A stretch of 27,908 bases of DNA from an uncultured bacterium (lineage in GTDB: Bacteria > Bacillota > Clostridia > Christensenellales > Borkfalkiaceae), in NCBI GenBank assembly GCA_934871445.1, contig CAKXBD010000010.1, positions 1 to 27,908 of the forward strand, in the 5' to 3' direction. Below are positions 1 through 7,265 of the stretch, in pieces. Under the pieces are notes generated by a model that saw nothing but the letters and a program-made list of their open reading frames with translations, was not told the origin of the DNA and made no database searches. Within the stretch, counting starts at the first letter, position 1. Each line of letters opens with the position of its first letter. A program made the position numbers and the translations under genes.

Positions 1-184
1 GTGTTTTACCTCTCGCCCTTTGCTGAACGGGCAGAGAGGAGTGTTTTACCGCTCGCTCTCTGCCGAACGAACGTCCGCTTTGGATAAACAAGCGGGGAAA
101 ACGTTGTCCGCCTCCCGTTCTCCGACGGACGGAATGAAATAAAACTGTCCGCTGACGGCGGCGGGAGCAGCCGAAACGCCTGCG
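1..184. other. Gene-free left edge with short imperfect repeat
   Basis: I see no supportable gene here. The sequence opens with two imperfect copies, 40 bases apart (starting at 1 and 41), of a unit beginning GTGTTTTACC and ending TGCYGAACG, with 4 differences over the first 29 bases. The first copy can fold into a hairpin (about 9-18 with 29-39, one bulged base) followed by a weak T4, so it could be the end of a transcript entering from the left. An open frame crosses positions 2-142, but it has no recognisable content. Confidence 0.4.
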
Positions 185-226
185 AAAAATAGTAAACGCC
201 CGTCCGACATACGTCGGACGGGCGTT
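185..226 (-). terminator. Intrinsic terminator of the DeoR-type gene
   Basis: A perfect 14-bp stem (195-208 paired with 213-226) with a 4-nt ATAC loop lies just past the stop codon of the minus-strand regulator gene. Read on the minus strand, the stem is followed after five bases by a run of five T (185-189). This fits a Rho-independent terminator for that gene. Confidence 0.75.
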
Positions 227-253
227 GTTATGTTCTATGCCTGTTATCCGAAA

Positions 254-1012
254 CTACATGACGACGATATCCATCGCCTTGAATTGTTCTTTGAGGGATT
301 CGGGAAAACCTTCGTCGGTAATGAGGACGTTGATATCCTCGGCGCGGGCAAAGGTATAGGGCATGATTTTGCCGATTTTCGAGCTGTCTAACATCATATA
401 CAGGAACTTCGCTTTTTTTCGCACTAGCTTCAAAAGGTCGGCCTCGATTTGCGAGCCGCAGGAAAATCCGTTTTCGGGCGTAAACGCCGAAGCGGAGATG
501 ATCGCGAGTTCGAAATTCGTATCCGTGAAATATTGCGCTGCGAGCGGGGAGGCCGTGGACAGGTTTTCTTTGATGAGCTGTCCGCCTAAAAGGTTGATGG
601 TGACGTTTTTCTTCTGCGCGAGTTCTTTTGCGACGGCGATTCCGTTCGTAAAGACGTTGCAGTTCATATCGCGCAATTCCTTTGCGAGATACAGAGCCGT
701 CGTGCCGCCGTCGATAAAAATGGAAGAACCTTCGTCCACCAATACCGCCGCTTTCTGAGCGATCTCTATTTTTTCGTCCGTATGAATGGTCGCCTTTTTG
801 GTATAGGGTTCTCCGGAGGCCTTTTGGACTTCCTTTACGGACATGGCGCCGCCGCGTACGCGAATGATTTTTCCTTCTTCCTCCAATTGGAAAAGATCCC
901 TTCTGAGCGTCATCTGCGATACATTGGGAAAATATTCTTCGAGCTGTTCCAACGTCAGCTTTCCGCGCTTATCCAAAAGCTCAGCGATTTCCTCGATGCG
1001 TTCTCTTTTCAT
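254..1012 (-). CDS. DeoR/GlpR-family transcriptional regulator
   Basis: This 252-aa protein has the full DeoR-family layout. An N-terminal winged helix-turn-helix covers about residues 5-57 (MKRERIEEIAELLDKRG..., then SQMTLRRDLFQLEEEG and a basic RVRGGA wing). A sugar-phosphate sensor domain follows at about 75-230, with the family landmarks FIDGGTTALYLAKEL, FTNGIAVAKELA and LGGQLI. Members usually repress sugar or nucleoside catabolic genes and are released by a phosphorylated sugar. The start is supported by GGGAGG (minus strand, 1020-1025) seven bases upstream of the ATG. The gene is monocistronic as far as can be seen, divergent from the helix-turn-helix gene at 1235, and closed by a 14-bp terminator. 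Its target is not evident in this window and may lie beyond the left edge. The family call is firm; the effector is unknown. Confidence 0.9.
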   Translation of the reverse strand: MKRERIEEIAELLDKRGKLTLEQLEEYFPNVSQMTLRRDLFQLEEEGKIIRVRGGAMSVKEVQKASGEPYTKKATIHTDEKIEIAQKAAVLVDEGSSIFIDGGTTALYLAKELRDMNCNVFTNGIAVAKELAQKKNVTINLLGGQLIKENLSTASPLAAQYFTDTNFELAIISASAFTPENGFSCGSQIEADLLKLVRKKAKFLYMMLDSSKIGKIMPYTFARAEDINVLITDEGFPESLKEQFKAMDIVVM

Positions 1013-1171
1013 CCCTTAACCTCCCATTTCTTTTTCAGTATATATCAAATTTATCATAAAAATCACAAAAAATCAAGCAAATAAAGAACGCTTTTCAAAA
1101 ATTTTTTATAAAAGTTAACATAAAATGCGAGAATATCAATTTCAGGCCTTTTTTAGAGCGTAAAAAAACGA

Positions 1172-1200
1172 TTGCTTTTTTCAAATGGATATGCTATAAT
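1172..1200 (+). promoter_or_regulatory. Sigma-A promoter with extended -10 for the HTH gene
   Basis: The -35 TTGCTT (1172-1177), a 17-base spacer and the -10 TATAAT (1195-1200), with TG one base upstream of the -10 (extended -10), predict a transcript start near 1207. This rules out a translation start at 1172, because the TTG there is the -35 box itself. Confidence 0.75.
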
Positions 1201-1234
1201 AAAAAAAACGGATGTTTGGCGGGAGGAATTTTTC

Positions 1235-1870
1235 GTGACCTTCGATTTCATAGAGGACCTTGACGAGTATTTTTGCGAAAAATATGCGAATTACGACCAT
1301 ATCTGTATTCTCAAAGGGTACGAAATGCCCAAAATGCAGACGACGGAGCGGCGCGAGGACGGGACGGATTATTCTTATACGCTTCCCGCGTCCACCATGC
1401 GCCTCGCTTTACAGCGCAATCGCAAGGATCTTTTGGCGCAGTTGAAGGAAAAGATGACGGATACTTCTTTTTCGTTTACTTTCTGTCCTTTAAGCCTGTT
1501 TACCCGAATAAAAAACCTTTTTAAGAAGGTGACACTGAAAAAAGTGCTTCCCGAAGTGCTGGGACGGTACAGCATGACCGAGTCGGAAGCCGGAAAGCTG
1601 CTTGCCATAGACGTCGTCACTTGGAGCCGCATCTGCAAAGGGGTTTACGAACCCACGAAAAATTTATTGTTTTCACTGGCTTTGGTCGCGCATATGTCGG
1701 TGGAGGATTTGACGGAGCTCTTTGACGTCTGCGGGTATTCTTTCGATTACGCGCAGGTGAAAGACACGGTAATCGCCTATCTTCTGACGCGGAAAGTTTT
1801 CAATCCGGAAATGATGCGTGCGGCGCTCGCCGAATATAAGGTGAGCAATTTATTCGTCCGCGATTTATAA
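1235..1870 (+). CDS. Helix-turn-helix protein of unknown target
   Basis: I chose the GTG at 1235 (211 aa) because GGGAGGA (1221-1227) lies seven bases upstream and the promoter at 1172-1200 lies just before it. The longer in-frame TTG start at 1172 falls in the -35 box. The N-terminal 100 residues are not recognisable. From about residue 110 to 170 there is an XRE/Cro-like helix-turn-helix pattern (YSMTESEAGKLLAIDVVTW, then SRICKGVYEPTKNLLFSLAL), followed by a helical tail (AYLLTRKVFNPEMMRAALAEY). No signal peptide or membrane segment is seen. It is probably a small cytoplasmic DNA-binding or adaptor protein. It sits alone between the divergent DeoR-type gene and the T-box leader, which gives no hint of function. 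Confidence 0.6.
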   Translation: MTFDFIEDLDEYFCEKYANYDHICILKGYEMPKMQTTERREDGTDYSYTLPASTMRLALQRNRKDLLAQLKEKMTDTSFSFTFCPLSLFTRIKNLFKKVTLKKVLPEVLGRYSMTESEAGKLLAIDVVTWSRICKGVYEPTKNLLFSLALVAHMSVEDLTELFDVCGYSFDYAQVKDTVIAYLLTRKVFNPEMMRAALAEYKVSNLFVRDL

Positions 1871-1887
1871 AAAAGAGCTTAAAACGG

Positions 1888-1916
1888 TTGCGTTTTTTGC
1901 TCCCGCATGGTATAAT
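1888..1916 (+). promoter_or_regulatory. Promoter of the cysE-cysS T-box operon
   Basis: The -35 TTGCGT (1888-1893), 17 bases, then an extended -10 TGG-TATAAT (TG at 1908-1909, hexamer 1911-1916). Predicted initiation near 1922-1924 places the T-box stem I just downstream. The layout is nearly the same as the promoter at 1172-1200. Confidence 0.8.
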
Positions 1917-1921
1917 GACGC

Positions 1922-2186
1922 AAAACAGAATATTCCGAAGCGGAAAAAGAGTACCCGAGGCGGGGGAGGCGGAAAGAGAGGCGTGTCGAAGGCTGAAAGC
2001 GCGCCGTGCCCTGCGCGGCGGCGAAAGTGCGTTTCCGCGCTATCAGGACAGACCAATCCTCTGCGGGCGCCTCCGTTATCGGGCTTATGAGGAAAAAGTT
2101 TTTGCTTTTTCGAAATAAAGTGGAACAGCGTTTGACCGCGCCTTTATACTATATAGTATCCGACTATATGGCATGAAGGCGCTTTT
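1922..2186 (+). promoter_or_regulatory. T-box riboswitch, tRNA-Cys specific (cysE-cysS leader)
   Basis: All T-box landmarks can be read. The stem I base pairs GCGGAAA (1940-1946) with TTTCCGC (2032-2038). An AGTA element lies at 1950-1953 and AGAGAG at 1975-1980. The distal stem is GGCGTG (1980-1985) with CGCGCC (2000-2005), with a GGCTGAAAG-containing loop. The specifier codon TGC (Cys) at 2028-2030 is followed by a purine and abuts the base helix. Stem III is GAAAAAG/CTTTTTC (2092-2098/2105-2111). The antiterminator pairs AAAG (2117-2120) with CTTT (2142-2145) and GCG (2128-2130) with CGC (2139-2141) around a 7-nt TGGAACA bulge. The UGGA in the bulge would pair with UCCA, matching the U discriminator known for bacterial tRNA-Cys. 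The competing terminator is at 2138-2186. Uncharged tRNA-Cys should therefore allow transcription into cysE-cysS. Confidence 0.92.
2138..2186 (+). terminator. T-box-controlled terminator upstream of cysE
   Basis: A 19-base arm starting GCGCCTT (2138-2156) pairs with the arm ending AAGGCGC (2164-2182, starting inside CTATAT at 2163), with one A-C mismatch and some G-T pairs, followed by TTTT (2183-2186). Its 5' arm shares 2139-2145 with the antiterminator, so the two folds are mutually exclusive. Confidence 0.85.
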
Positions 2187-2223
2187 GTCATATTTCGGGA
2201 ATTCAGGTCAAGGAGAAGCAAGT

Positions 2224-2907
2224 ATGTGGTTCAAGAATCTGCGGGCGGATATCGCCGCCGCGAAGCGCAACGATCCCGCCGCGCGGAACAAGTTTGAAAT
2301 TTTTCTCACCTATTCGGGCGTGCACGCCCTGTCTCATCATCGGTTTGCGAAATTTCTCTATCGGATACATCTGAAATTGCTCGCGCGGATCGTCAGTCAG
2401 GTGTCGAAATTTTTCACGGGCATAGAAATCCACCCCGCCGCGAACATTTATCCGGGCGTATTCATTGACCACGGCTGCGGCGTCGTCATCGGAGAGACGG
2501 CGGAGGTACATTCGGGCACGGTGATTTATCAAGGCGTCACTTTGGGGGGCAACGGCAAGGAGCACGGAAAGCGGCACCCCACAATCATGGAAAATGTGAC
2601 CGTTTCCGCGGGCGCAAAAATTCTGGGCGGTTTCGTCGTGGGCGAGGGGGCGAAAATCGGAGCGGGAGCGGTGGTGCTCAAAGAGGTACCGCCGCACGCG
2701 ACCGTGGTGGGCGTTCCGGGACGAATCGTCCGAATCAAGGGCGAGAGGGTCTGCGAACCCGATCTCAATCAGGACAAAACCGATCCTTATCAAAATTGTC
2801 TCATGGAAATCTGCCATTTGCGCGCAAGGGTTTCCGAATTGGAAAATACGCTGAAAGAATTACAGGACGGTATACCCATGGCTGAGGTCATTGTAGAAGA
2901 AGAATAA
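2224..2907 (+). CDS. cysE: Serine O-acetyltransferase (CysE/EpsC type)
   Basis: The enzyme makes O-acetylserine from serine and acetyl-CoA, the first step of cysteine synthesis. The 227-aa length matches the short Gram-positive form. An N-terminal helical part (about 1-60) is followed by a left-handed beta-helix with hexapeptide repeats (about 65-170). Landmarks are GIEIHPAANIYPG, IDHGCGVVIGET (the His of the DH pair, residue 83, is the expected catalytic His), VTLGGNGKEHGKRHP and AGAVVLKEVPPHATVVGVPG. GIEIHP carries Glu where E. coli CysE has the catalytic-dyad Asp, a common feature of this subgroup. A charged, probably coiled-coil tail (about 190-227) closes the protein. The ATG at 2224 is chosen over the in-frame ATG at 2173 because AAGGAG (2210-2215) precedes it by eight bases and 2173 lies inside the T-box terminator. 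Expected control is by the tRNA-Cys T-box; cysS follows 21 bases downstream. Confidence 0.95.
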   Translation: MWFKNLRADIAAAKRNDPAARNKFEIFLTYSGVHALSHHRFAKFLYRIHLKLLARIVSQVSKFFTGIEIHPAANIYPGVFIDHGCGVVIGETAEVHSGTVIYQGVTLGGNGKEHGKRHPTIMENVTVSAGAKILGGFVVGEGAKIGAGAVVLKEVPPHATVVGVPGRIVRIKGERVCEPDLNQDKTDPYQNCLMEICHLRARVSELENTLKELQDGIPMAEVIVEEE

Positions 2908-2928
2908 AAATCGGACGAGGAAAATTAT

Positions 2929-4395
2929 ATGAAAGTTTACAATTCGCTTACGAAAAGAAAGGAAGAATTCGTCCCTTTGGAAGAGGGCAAGGTAAAGATG
3001 TACGCATGCGGCATTACGGTGTCGGGCGAAGCGCATATCGGGCACGGGTATCAGGCGCTCATTTACGACATCATGCGCAAATTTCTGGAAAAACAGGGAT
3101 ATAAAGTCACCTATGCGCGCAACTATACGGACGTGGACGACAAAATCATCGCAAAATCGAAAGAGACGGGAATCCCCGCGGACGAATATGCGGCCAAGAT
3201 GATAAAGGACATCGACGAGGTGATGCGAAAATTCCGCGTAGACGACCCCGACATCTGGCTGAAAGCGACGGAAAATATCGGAAATATCATCGATTTTATC
3301 GCAAAACTCATCGAAAAGGGGCATGCTTATCCCACGAAAAAGGGCGACGTGTATTTCGACGTGGACAGCTACCCCGCCTACGGACATCTGTCGAACAGGA
3401 GCCTCGACGACGCGCTCGACGGCGTGCGCGTCGATAACGACGACGAGAAGAAAAATGCTTACGATTTCGCGCTCTGGAAAAGTGCGAAACCCGGGGAAAT
3501 CTGCTGGGATTCCCCTTGGGGGAAGGGGCGCCCCGGCTGGCATATCGAATGTTCGGCCATGAACCGCGCGGCGTTCGGGGAACAGATAGATCTTCACGGC
3601 GGCGGCCGCGATCTGATTTTCCCGCACCACGAAAACGAAATCGCGCAGACGGAGGCGCTGACGGGAAAGCCCTTCGTCAAATATTGGACGCACAACGGGT
3701 TGATTAAAGTGAACGGACAGAAGATGAGTAAATCGCTCGGAAACAGTCTGCTTCTTTCCGAGCTCCTCGAAAAATATTCGGACGAGGCGATCAAGTTCGC
3801 GTTGCTGCAAACCAATTACCGCAACGATATCAACATCACGGACGATTTGTTCCCCGAAGCGGAAAAACACTTGACGGAATTTTATACCGTCCTCTCCGCG
3901 GCGGAAGATTCGCTCGCCGAGGCGGACGACGCGGACAAGGCGTATGCGTTGAAAATCGACAAAGAGTTCGACGAGTGCATGAGCGACGATTTCAATACGG
4001 CTCTGGCGCTGAGCAATTTGTTCGGATATTTCAGGGAAATAAAGAAATATCTGGCGGAAAAGGGCGAACAAAGCGCCGCGGCGCAGACCGACGGGACGAA
4101 AACGGCGGAGGGAACTTCACGGGCGACTGCGGGACGGGCGGTCGCCATGGCGGCGCAGATACGAGAGACGTATTCCCTGCTGGGGATTTTTGAAAGGCCC
4201 ACGAAGGAGTACCTCGATAAATACGCGCCGCGCGGGGAAGAAATTCCAGCAGACGTGAAAGCGATTGCGGAAGAACGCTTTGCGGCGCGTAAGGAAAAGG
4301 ATTGGGCAAAGAGCGACCTCCTCCGCGCCCGCCTTGCCGAGCTGGGATATTCCGTCAAGGATTCCAAGGACGGGTACGAGCTCACGAAAAATTGA
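2929..4395 (+). CDS. cysS: Cysteine--tRNA ligase
   Basis: A complete class I cysteinyl-tRNA synthetase of 488 aa. The nucleotide-binding signatures are HIGH at residues 36-39 and KMSKS at 265-269. The catalytic zinc ligands can be placed at Cys27, Cys208, His233 and Glu237, one residue offset from the E. coli enzyme. Also typical are YARNYTDVDDKIIAK, the Trp-rich WHIECSAMN stretch and FPHHENEIAQ. The segment after HIGH reads GYQALIYD instead of the more usual A-R-containing version, a mild divergence. A low-complexity Ala/Thr/Gly-rich insertion (about residues 380-405) sits in the C-terminal helical region before the anticodon-binding end. The RBS is GACGAGGA (2914-2921). It is co-transcribed with cysE behind the Cys T-box, so charging and biosynthesis share one sensor. 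Confidence 0.97.
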   Translation: MKVYNSLTKRKEEFVPLEEGKVKMYACGITVSGEAHIGHGYQALIYDIMRKFLEKQGYKVTYARNYTDVDDKIIAKSKETGIPADEYAAKMIKDIDEVMRKFRVDDPDIWLKATENIGNIIDFIAKLIEKGHAYPTKKGDVYFDVDSYPAYGHLSNRSLDDALDGVRVDNDDEKKNAYDFALWKSAKPGEICWDSPWGKGRPGWHIECSAMNRAAFGEQIDLHGGGRDLIFPHHENEIAQTEALTGKPFVKYWTHNGLIKVNGQKMSKSLGNSLLLSELLEKYSDEAIKFALLQTNYRNDINITDDLFPEAEKHLTEFYTVLSAAEDSLAEADDADKAYALKIDKEFDECMSDDFNTALALSNLFGYFREIKKYLAEKGEQSAAAQTDGTKTAEGTSRATAGRAVAMAAQIRETYSLLGIFERPTKEYLDKYAPRGEEIPADVKAIAEERFAARKEKDWAKSDLLRARLAELGYSVKDSKDGYELTKN

Positions 4396-4556
4396 CGGGA
4401 GAAAAGGGGGCTCCAAAAGCGGAAAAAGATTTTGGAAATTGACGGCGAAACCTCGCGCGTCGAGTTAGGATGGCAGAAGGACGGCGGGCGGAAAACATCG
4501 TTTTTTGTCCGAAACGAAAACGGCCGGATAAAAACGGCCGACGCGGGCGAAAACAT
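4396..4556 (+). other. cysS-alaS intergenic region, no clear terminator
   Basis: No gene seen. Two direct copies of AAAACGGCCG (4517-4526 and 4531-4540) can pair through their self-complementary CGGCCG halves (4521-4526 with 4535-4540), but no T-run follows. A weaker fold around 4489-4511 contains a T6. Either could end the cysE-cysS transcript; neither is convincing. Confidence 0.3.
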
Positions 4557-4585
4557 TTGACATTTTTCGCGCGACCTTATATAAT
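4557..4585 (+). promoter_or_regulatory. Perfect-consensus sigma-A promoter of alaS
   Basis: TTGACA (4557-4562), exactly 17 bases, then TATAAT (4580-4585). Both hexamers match consensus fully. Initiation is expected near 4592, giving a leader of about 27 nt before the alaS ATG, with no room for a T-box or other riboswitch. Confidence 0.9.
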
Positions 4586-4618
4586 TTTAGAAAAAACGCA
4601 GACAAAAAGGTAGACGAC

Positions 4619-6454
4619 ATGAAAGAATATACCAGCGAAAGTTTAAGAGAGATGTATCTCGGATTTTTCAAGGCCCGCGGGCATAAAGTGATTCCGTCGG
4701 CTTCGCTCATTCCCGAAAACGATCCGACCGTTTTATTCACCACGGCGGGCATGCACCCCTTGGTTCCCTATCTTCTGGGCGAGAAGCACCCTGCGGGGAA
4801 CAGGCTCACCGACGTGCAGAAATGCGTCCGTACGGGCGATATCGACGACGTGGGCGACGAGAGGCATTGTACCTTTTTTGAAATGCTGGGAAATTGGTCT
4901 TTGGGAGATTATTTCAAGAAGGAAATGATTCCTTGGAGCTATGAATTTCTGACGGGAGAAAACTATCTCAAAATTCCCTCGGACAAGCTGGCGGTGACGG
5001 TATTCGGGGGCGACGAGACGCTGCCCCGCGACGACGAGGCCGCCGAGCTTTGGGAACAAGCGGGGATCAAAAAGGAGAATATCTATTTCATGCCCCGCGA
5101 AAATAATTGGTGGGGCCCCGCGGGCCTTACGGGGCCCTGCGGGACGGATACGGAAATGTTCGTTATCCGCAAGCCCAAATGCGGTCCGAACTGTAATCCC
5201 GATTGCAGCTGCGGCGCGTTCCTCGAAATCTGGAACGACGTCTTTATGCGCTTCAATAAACAGGCGAACGGCAGCTATACCGAGCTCAAACAAAAAAACG
5301 TCGATACGGGCATGGGGCTGGAAAGGGCTCTGTGCGTCCTGAACGGAAAGTCGAGCGTATACGAAACGGATATTTTTGAAAAAGCTATTCAAAAGATTTC
5401 CGAATTGACGGGCCGCGCTTACGGCGCGGATGAGGAGACGACGAGGGCGTTCCGCGTCGTTTTGGATCACGTCCGCACCGCGACCTTTATGATCGGAGAC
5501 GAAAAGGGAATCGTTCCTTCCAACACCGATCAGGGATATATCCTCCGCCGCATTATCCGCCGTGCCGTGCGTTACGGGCGCAAGATCGATTTGCCCGAGG
5601 GCAGTCTCGCAAAGGTCTCGGAAGCCTTTATCGAAAAATATAAAAACGTGTATCCCGAATTGGAGACAAACCGCGCGAAAATTTTTGAGGAACTCGACAA
5701 GGAAGAAGCGAAATTTTCCAAAACGCTACAACAGGGGCTGAAAGAGTTTGAAAAGTGCATCGGCGGCTTGGAACGCAAAAACGCATTCATGTCCGCGAAG
5801 GATCCCTCTTACGTTCCCGAAAAGGTCATCGGCGGGAAACAGGCGTTCCACCTGTACGACACCTACGGCTTCCCCGTGGAAATTACGTCGGAAATGGCGA
5901 AGGAACGGGGCTACGGCGTGGATCTCGACGGTTATAAAGCCGCTTTTGAGGAGCATCAGAACAAGAGCAAGGCGGGCAGTGAACAGAAATTTGCCTGCGG
6001 CCTCGCGGATCATAAGGAGGAGACCACGCACCTTCATACCGCCACGCACCTCTTACATGCGGCGCTGAAAAAGGTGTTGTCCGAGGACGTCAATCAGAAG
6101 GGGTCGAACATCACGGAAGAGCGCCTCAGATTCGATTTTAATTTCCCCCGTCCCATGACGCAGGAGGAAATTAAAAAGGTGGAAGCGCTGGTCAACGAAA
6201 AGATTTCCGAAAATATCCCCGTCGTCATGCGGGAGCTGAGTTTGGAAGAGGCGAAAAAGGAGGGCTTTACGGGCTTATTCGAAAGCAAGTACGGCGAGCG
6301 CGTCAAGACCTACTCCGTCGGCGATTTTTCCAAGGAAATCTGCGGGGGGCCTCACGCCGCTTCGACGGGCGAGCTCGGGACGTTCAAAATCGTCAAGGAA
6401 CAGAGCTCCGGCGCGGGAATCCGCCGCATTAAAGCAATTTTGACGCACGAATAA
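4619..6454 (+). CDS. alaS: Alanine--tRNA ligase, short form lacking the C-terminal domain
   Basis: Class II alanyl-tRNA synthetase of 611 aa. The catalytic part (about 1-240) has the motif HCTFFEMLGNWSLGDYFKKE, a Cys-rich insertion (CGPNCNPDCSCG), EIWNDVFMRF and NVDTGMGLERA. The tRNA-recognition region follows (VLDHVRTATFMIGD, SNTDQGYILRRIIRRAVRYGR). The editing domain (about 465-610) keeps the zinc ligands His473, His477 (HTATH), Cys575 and His579 (CGGPH). The protein stops directly after the editing domain, so the DHHA1-like oligomerisation and C-Ala region that brings most bacterial AlaRS to about 870 aa is absent. The stop is followed by ordinary intergenic sequence with no remnant seen, so this looks like a genuine short form, a type known in some bacteria, rather than a frameshift. 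AAAAAGG lies nine bases upstream of the ATG. It is probably co-transcribed with the next gene. Confidence 0.95.
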   Translation: MKEYTSESLREMYLGFFKARGHKVIPSASLIPENDPTVLFTTAGMHPLVPYLLGEKHPAGNRLTDVQKCVRTGDIDDVGDERHCTFFEMLGNWSLGDYFKKEMIPWSYEFLTGENYLKIPSDKLAVTVFGGDETLPRDDEAAELWEQAGIKKENIYFMPRENNWWGPAGLTGPCGTDTEMFVIRKPKCGPNCNPDCSCGAFLEIWNDVFMRFNKQANGSYTELKQKNVDTGMGLERALCVLNGKSSVYETDIFEKAIQKISELTGRAYGADEETTRAFRVVLDHVRTATFMIGDEKGIVPSNTDQGYILRRIIRRAVRYGRKIDLPEGSLAKVSEAFIEKYKNVYPELETNRAKIFEELDKEEAKFSKTLQQGLKEFEKCIGGLERKNAFMSAKDPSYVPEKVIGGKQAFHLYDTYGFPVEITSEMAKERGYGVDLDGYKAAFEEHQNKSKAGSEQKFACGLADHKEETTHLHTATHLLHAALKKVLSEDVNQKGSNITEERLRFDFNFPRPMTQEEIKKVEALVNEKISENIPVVMRELSLEEAKKEGFTGLFESKYGERVKTYSVGDFSKEICGGPHAASTGELGTFKIVKEQSSGAGIRRIKAILTHE

Positions 6455-6553
6455 TCCGTGCGAACGACCATTTACCCGCGCCGCGCGAACGACGATTTGC
6501 GCGGCGCGGAAATATATGGCGACGGTCGAGCCCCCGAGCAAAGGAGAGGAACC

Positions 6554-6982
6554 ATGGACAGAAAACCGCAGGAAACGAATAAATCTTATCAAACGGAAAA
6601 GCTGTATAGAGAAGAAAAGCCTTACGAGGCAGTCATCGAAAGGGAATTTTCCTTTCTTTTGGAGGCGGGTTTTATATATGAATATCTCTACGACAAGGGT
6701 TCCGATTCCTCCTGCGTCTACATTTATCGTCTGAAAAAAGGGCGGGATTACCTCGATTTTCGTTCGGTTTCGGGCGGCGGGGAGGGAAATTTCGTCGTCT
6801 TTTCAAACGGACAGTATATTTTCCCCGATCTTCGCCTCCGCCATAAAAAATTATTCCGCGAATTTTTCTGGAAACACCTGCTGAAAAAAGCGACCGTCGA
6901 GGAACGCTGGCAGTTCGCCGCTCGGCTGCTGCGGGAAGAACTTTCGGACGGAAAACTCTTCGGCGTTTCTCTTCTCGGCTGA
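6554..6982 (+). CDS. Hypothetical protein, 142 aa
   Basis: I do not recognise this protein. The start at 6554 is chosen because AAAGGAGAGG lies just upstream; an in-frame ATG at 6458 has no such site and would begin four bases after the alaS stop. The N-terminal 25 residues are highly charged and probably disordered (MDRKPQETNKSYQTEKLYRE). The rest alternates predicted strands and helices (FLLEAGFIYEYLYDK, SSCVYIYRLKKGRDYLDFRSV, FREFFWKHLLKKATVEERWQF). There is no signal peptide, membrane span or Cys cluster. It follows alaS by about 100 bases and precedes the terminator at 7048, so co-transcription with alaS is likely but says little about its role. Confidence 0.7.
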   Translation: MDRKPQETNKSYQTEKLYREEKPYEAVIEREFSFLLEAGFIYEYLYDKGSDSSCVYIYRLKKGRDYLDFRSVSGGGEGNFVVFSNGQYIFPDLRLRHKKLFREFFWKHLLKKATVEERWQFAARLLREELSDGKLFGVSLLG

Positions 6983-7047
6983 CGGAGCCGTGCGGAAAGC
7001 AATCGGCGGATTTTTTAATAGACAAAGGTATCTGAAACTTTCTTCGG

Positions 7048-7087
7048 AATCGGAGCTTTCGGCCAAAAGTTCCGATTTTTTCTTTTT
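7048..7087 (+). terminator. Intrinsic terminator after the alaS operon
   Basis: The stem AATCGGA-G-CTTT (7048-7059) pairs with AAAG-T-TCCGATT (7066-7077) around a 6-nt loop, followed by TTTTCTTTTT-like sequence to 7087. It ends the alaS/hypothetical transcript before the glycan locus. Confidence 0.8.
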
Positions 7088-7152
7088 ACGTGAAAACATG
7101 AGCCTTCCCGAAGCTCCGCGGTCCCGAAGTGGAAAATTCGATAAAAACGCCC

Positions 7153-7171
7153 AAAAAAACGGTTTTTTCTA
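7153..7171 (+). promoter_or_regulatory. Candidate LacI operator (site A) at the GH92 promoter
   Basis: The dyad-symmetric sequence AAAAAAACGGTTTTTTCTA directly abuts the -35 box of the GH92 promoter. Near-identical sequences occur at 11835-11849 and 12064-12080, both in front of the surface-lipoprotein gene. The LacI-type regulator at 10793 is encoded between these sites. The assignment of this regulator to the site is inferred. Confidence 0.45.
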
Positions 7172-7200
7172 TTGACAAACGCAACTTTGTGTATTATAAT
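7172..7200 (+). promoter_or_regulatory. Perfect-consensus promoter of the GH92 operon
   Basis: TTGACA (7172-7177), 17 bases, TATAAT (7195-7200), with initiation expected near 7207 and a leader of about 59 nt. A promoter this strong makes control by a repressor plausible, which fits the operator-like dyad touching its -35 box. Confidence 0.9.
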
Positions 7201-7265
7201 GGAGAAAAAGGCGACGGGGATAAGCGCTCCGAAGCCGCAATTTTGAAAGGGAAAAGAGGATAGAT

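Noticed and set aside
2..142. Open frame at the left edge as the end of an incoming gene
   Set aside because: The translation has no recognisable content and the stretch contains a hairpin and repeat; it could be chance, so it is not called.
1888..2118. 76-codon frame upstream of cysE
   Set aside because: It begins in the -35 box and runs through the T-box stem I; the region is explained as a riboswitch.
2173..2223. Longer cysE start at 2173
   Set aside because: It falls inside the T-box terminator and has no RBS, whereas 2224 has AAGGAG at good spacing.
2860..4071. 403-codon minus-strand open frame
   Set aside because: Antisense to cysS, whose motifs and zinc ligands are intact on the + strand; the minus-strand product is not protein-like.
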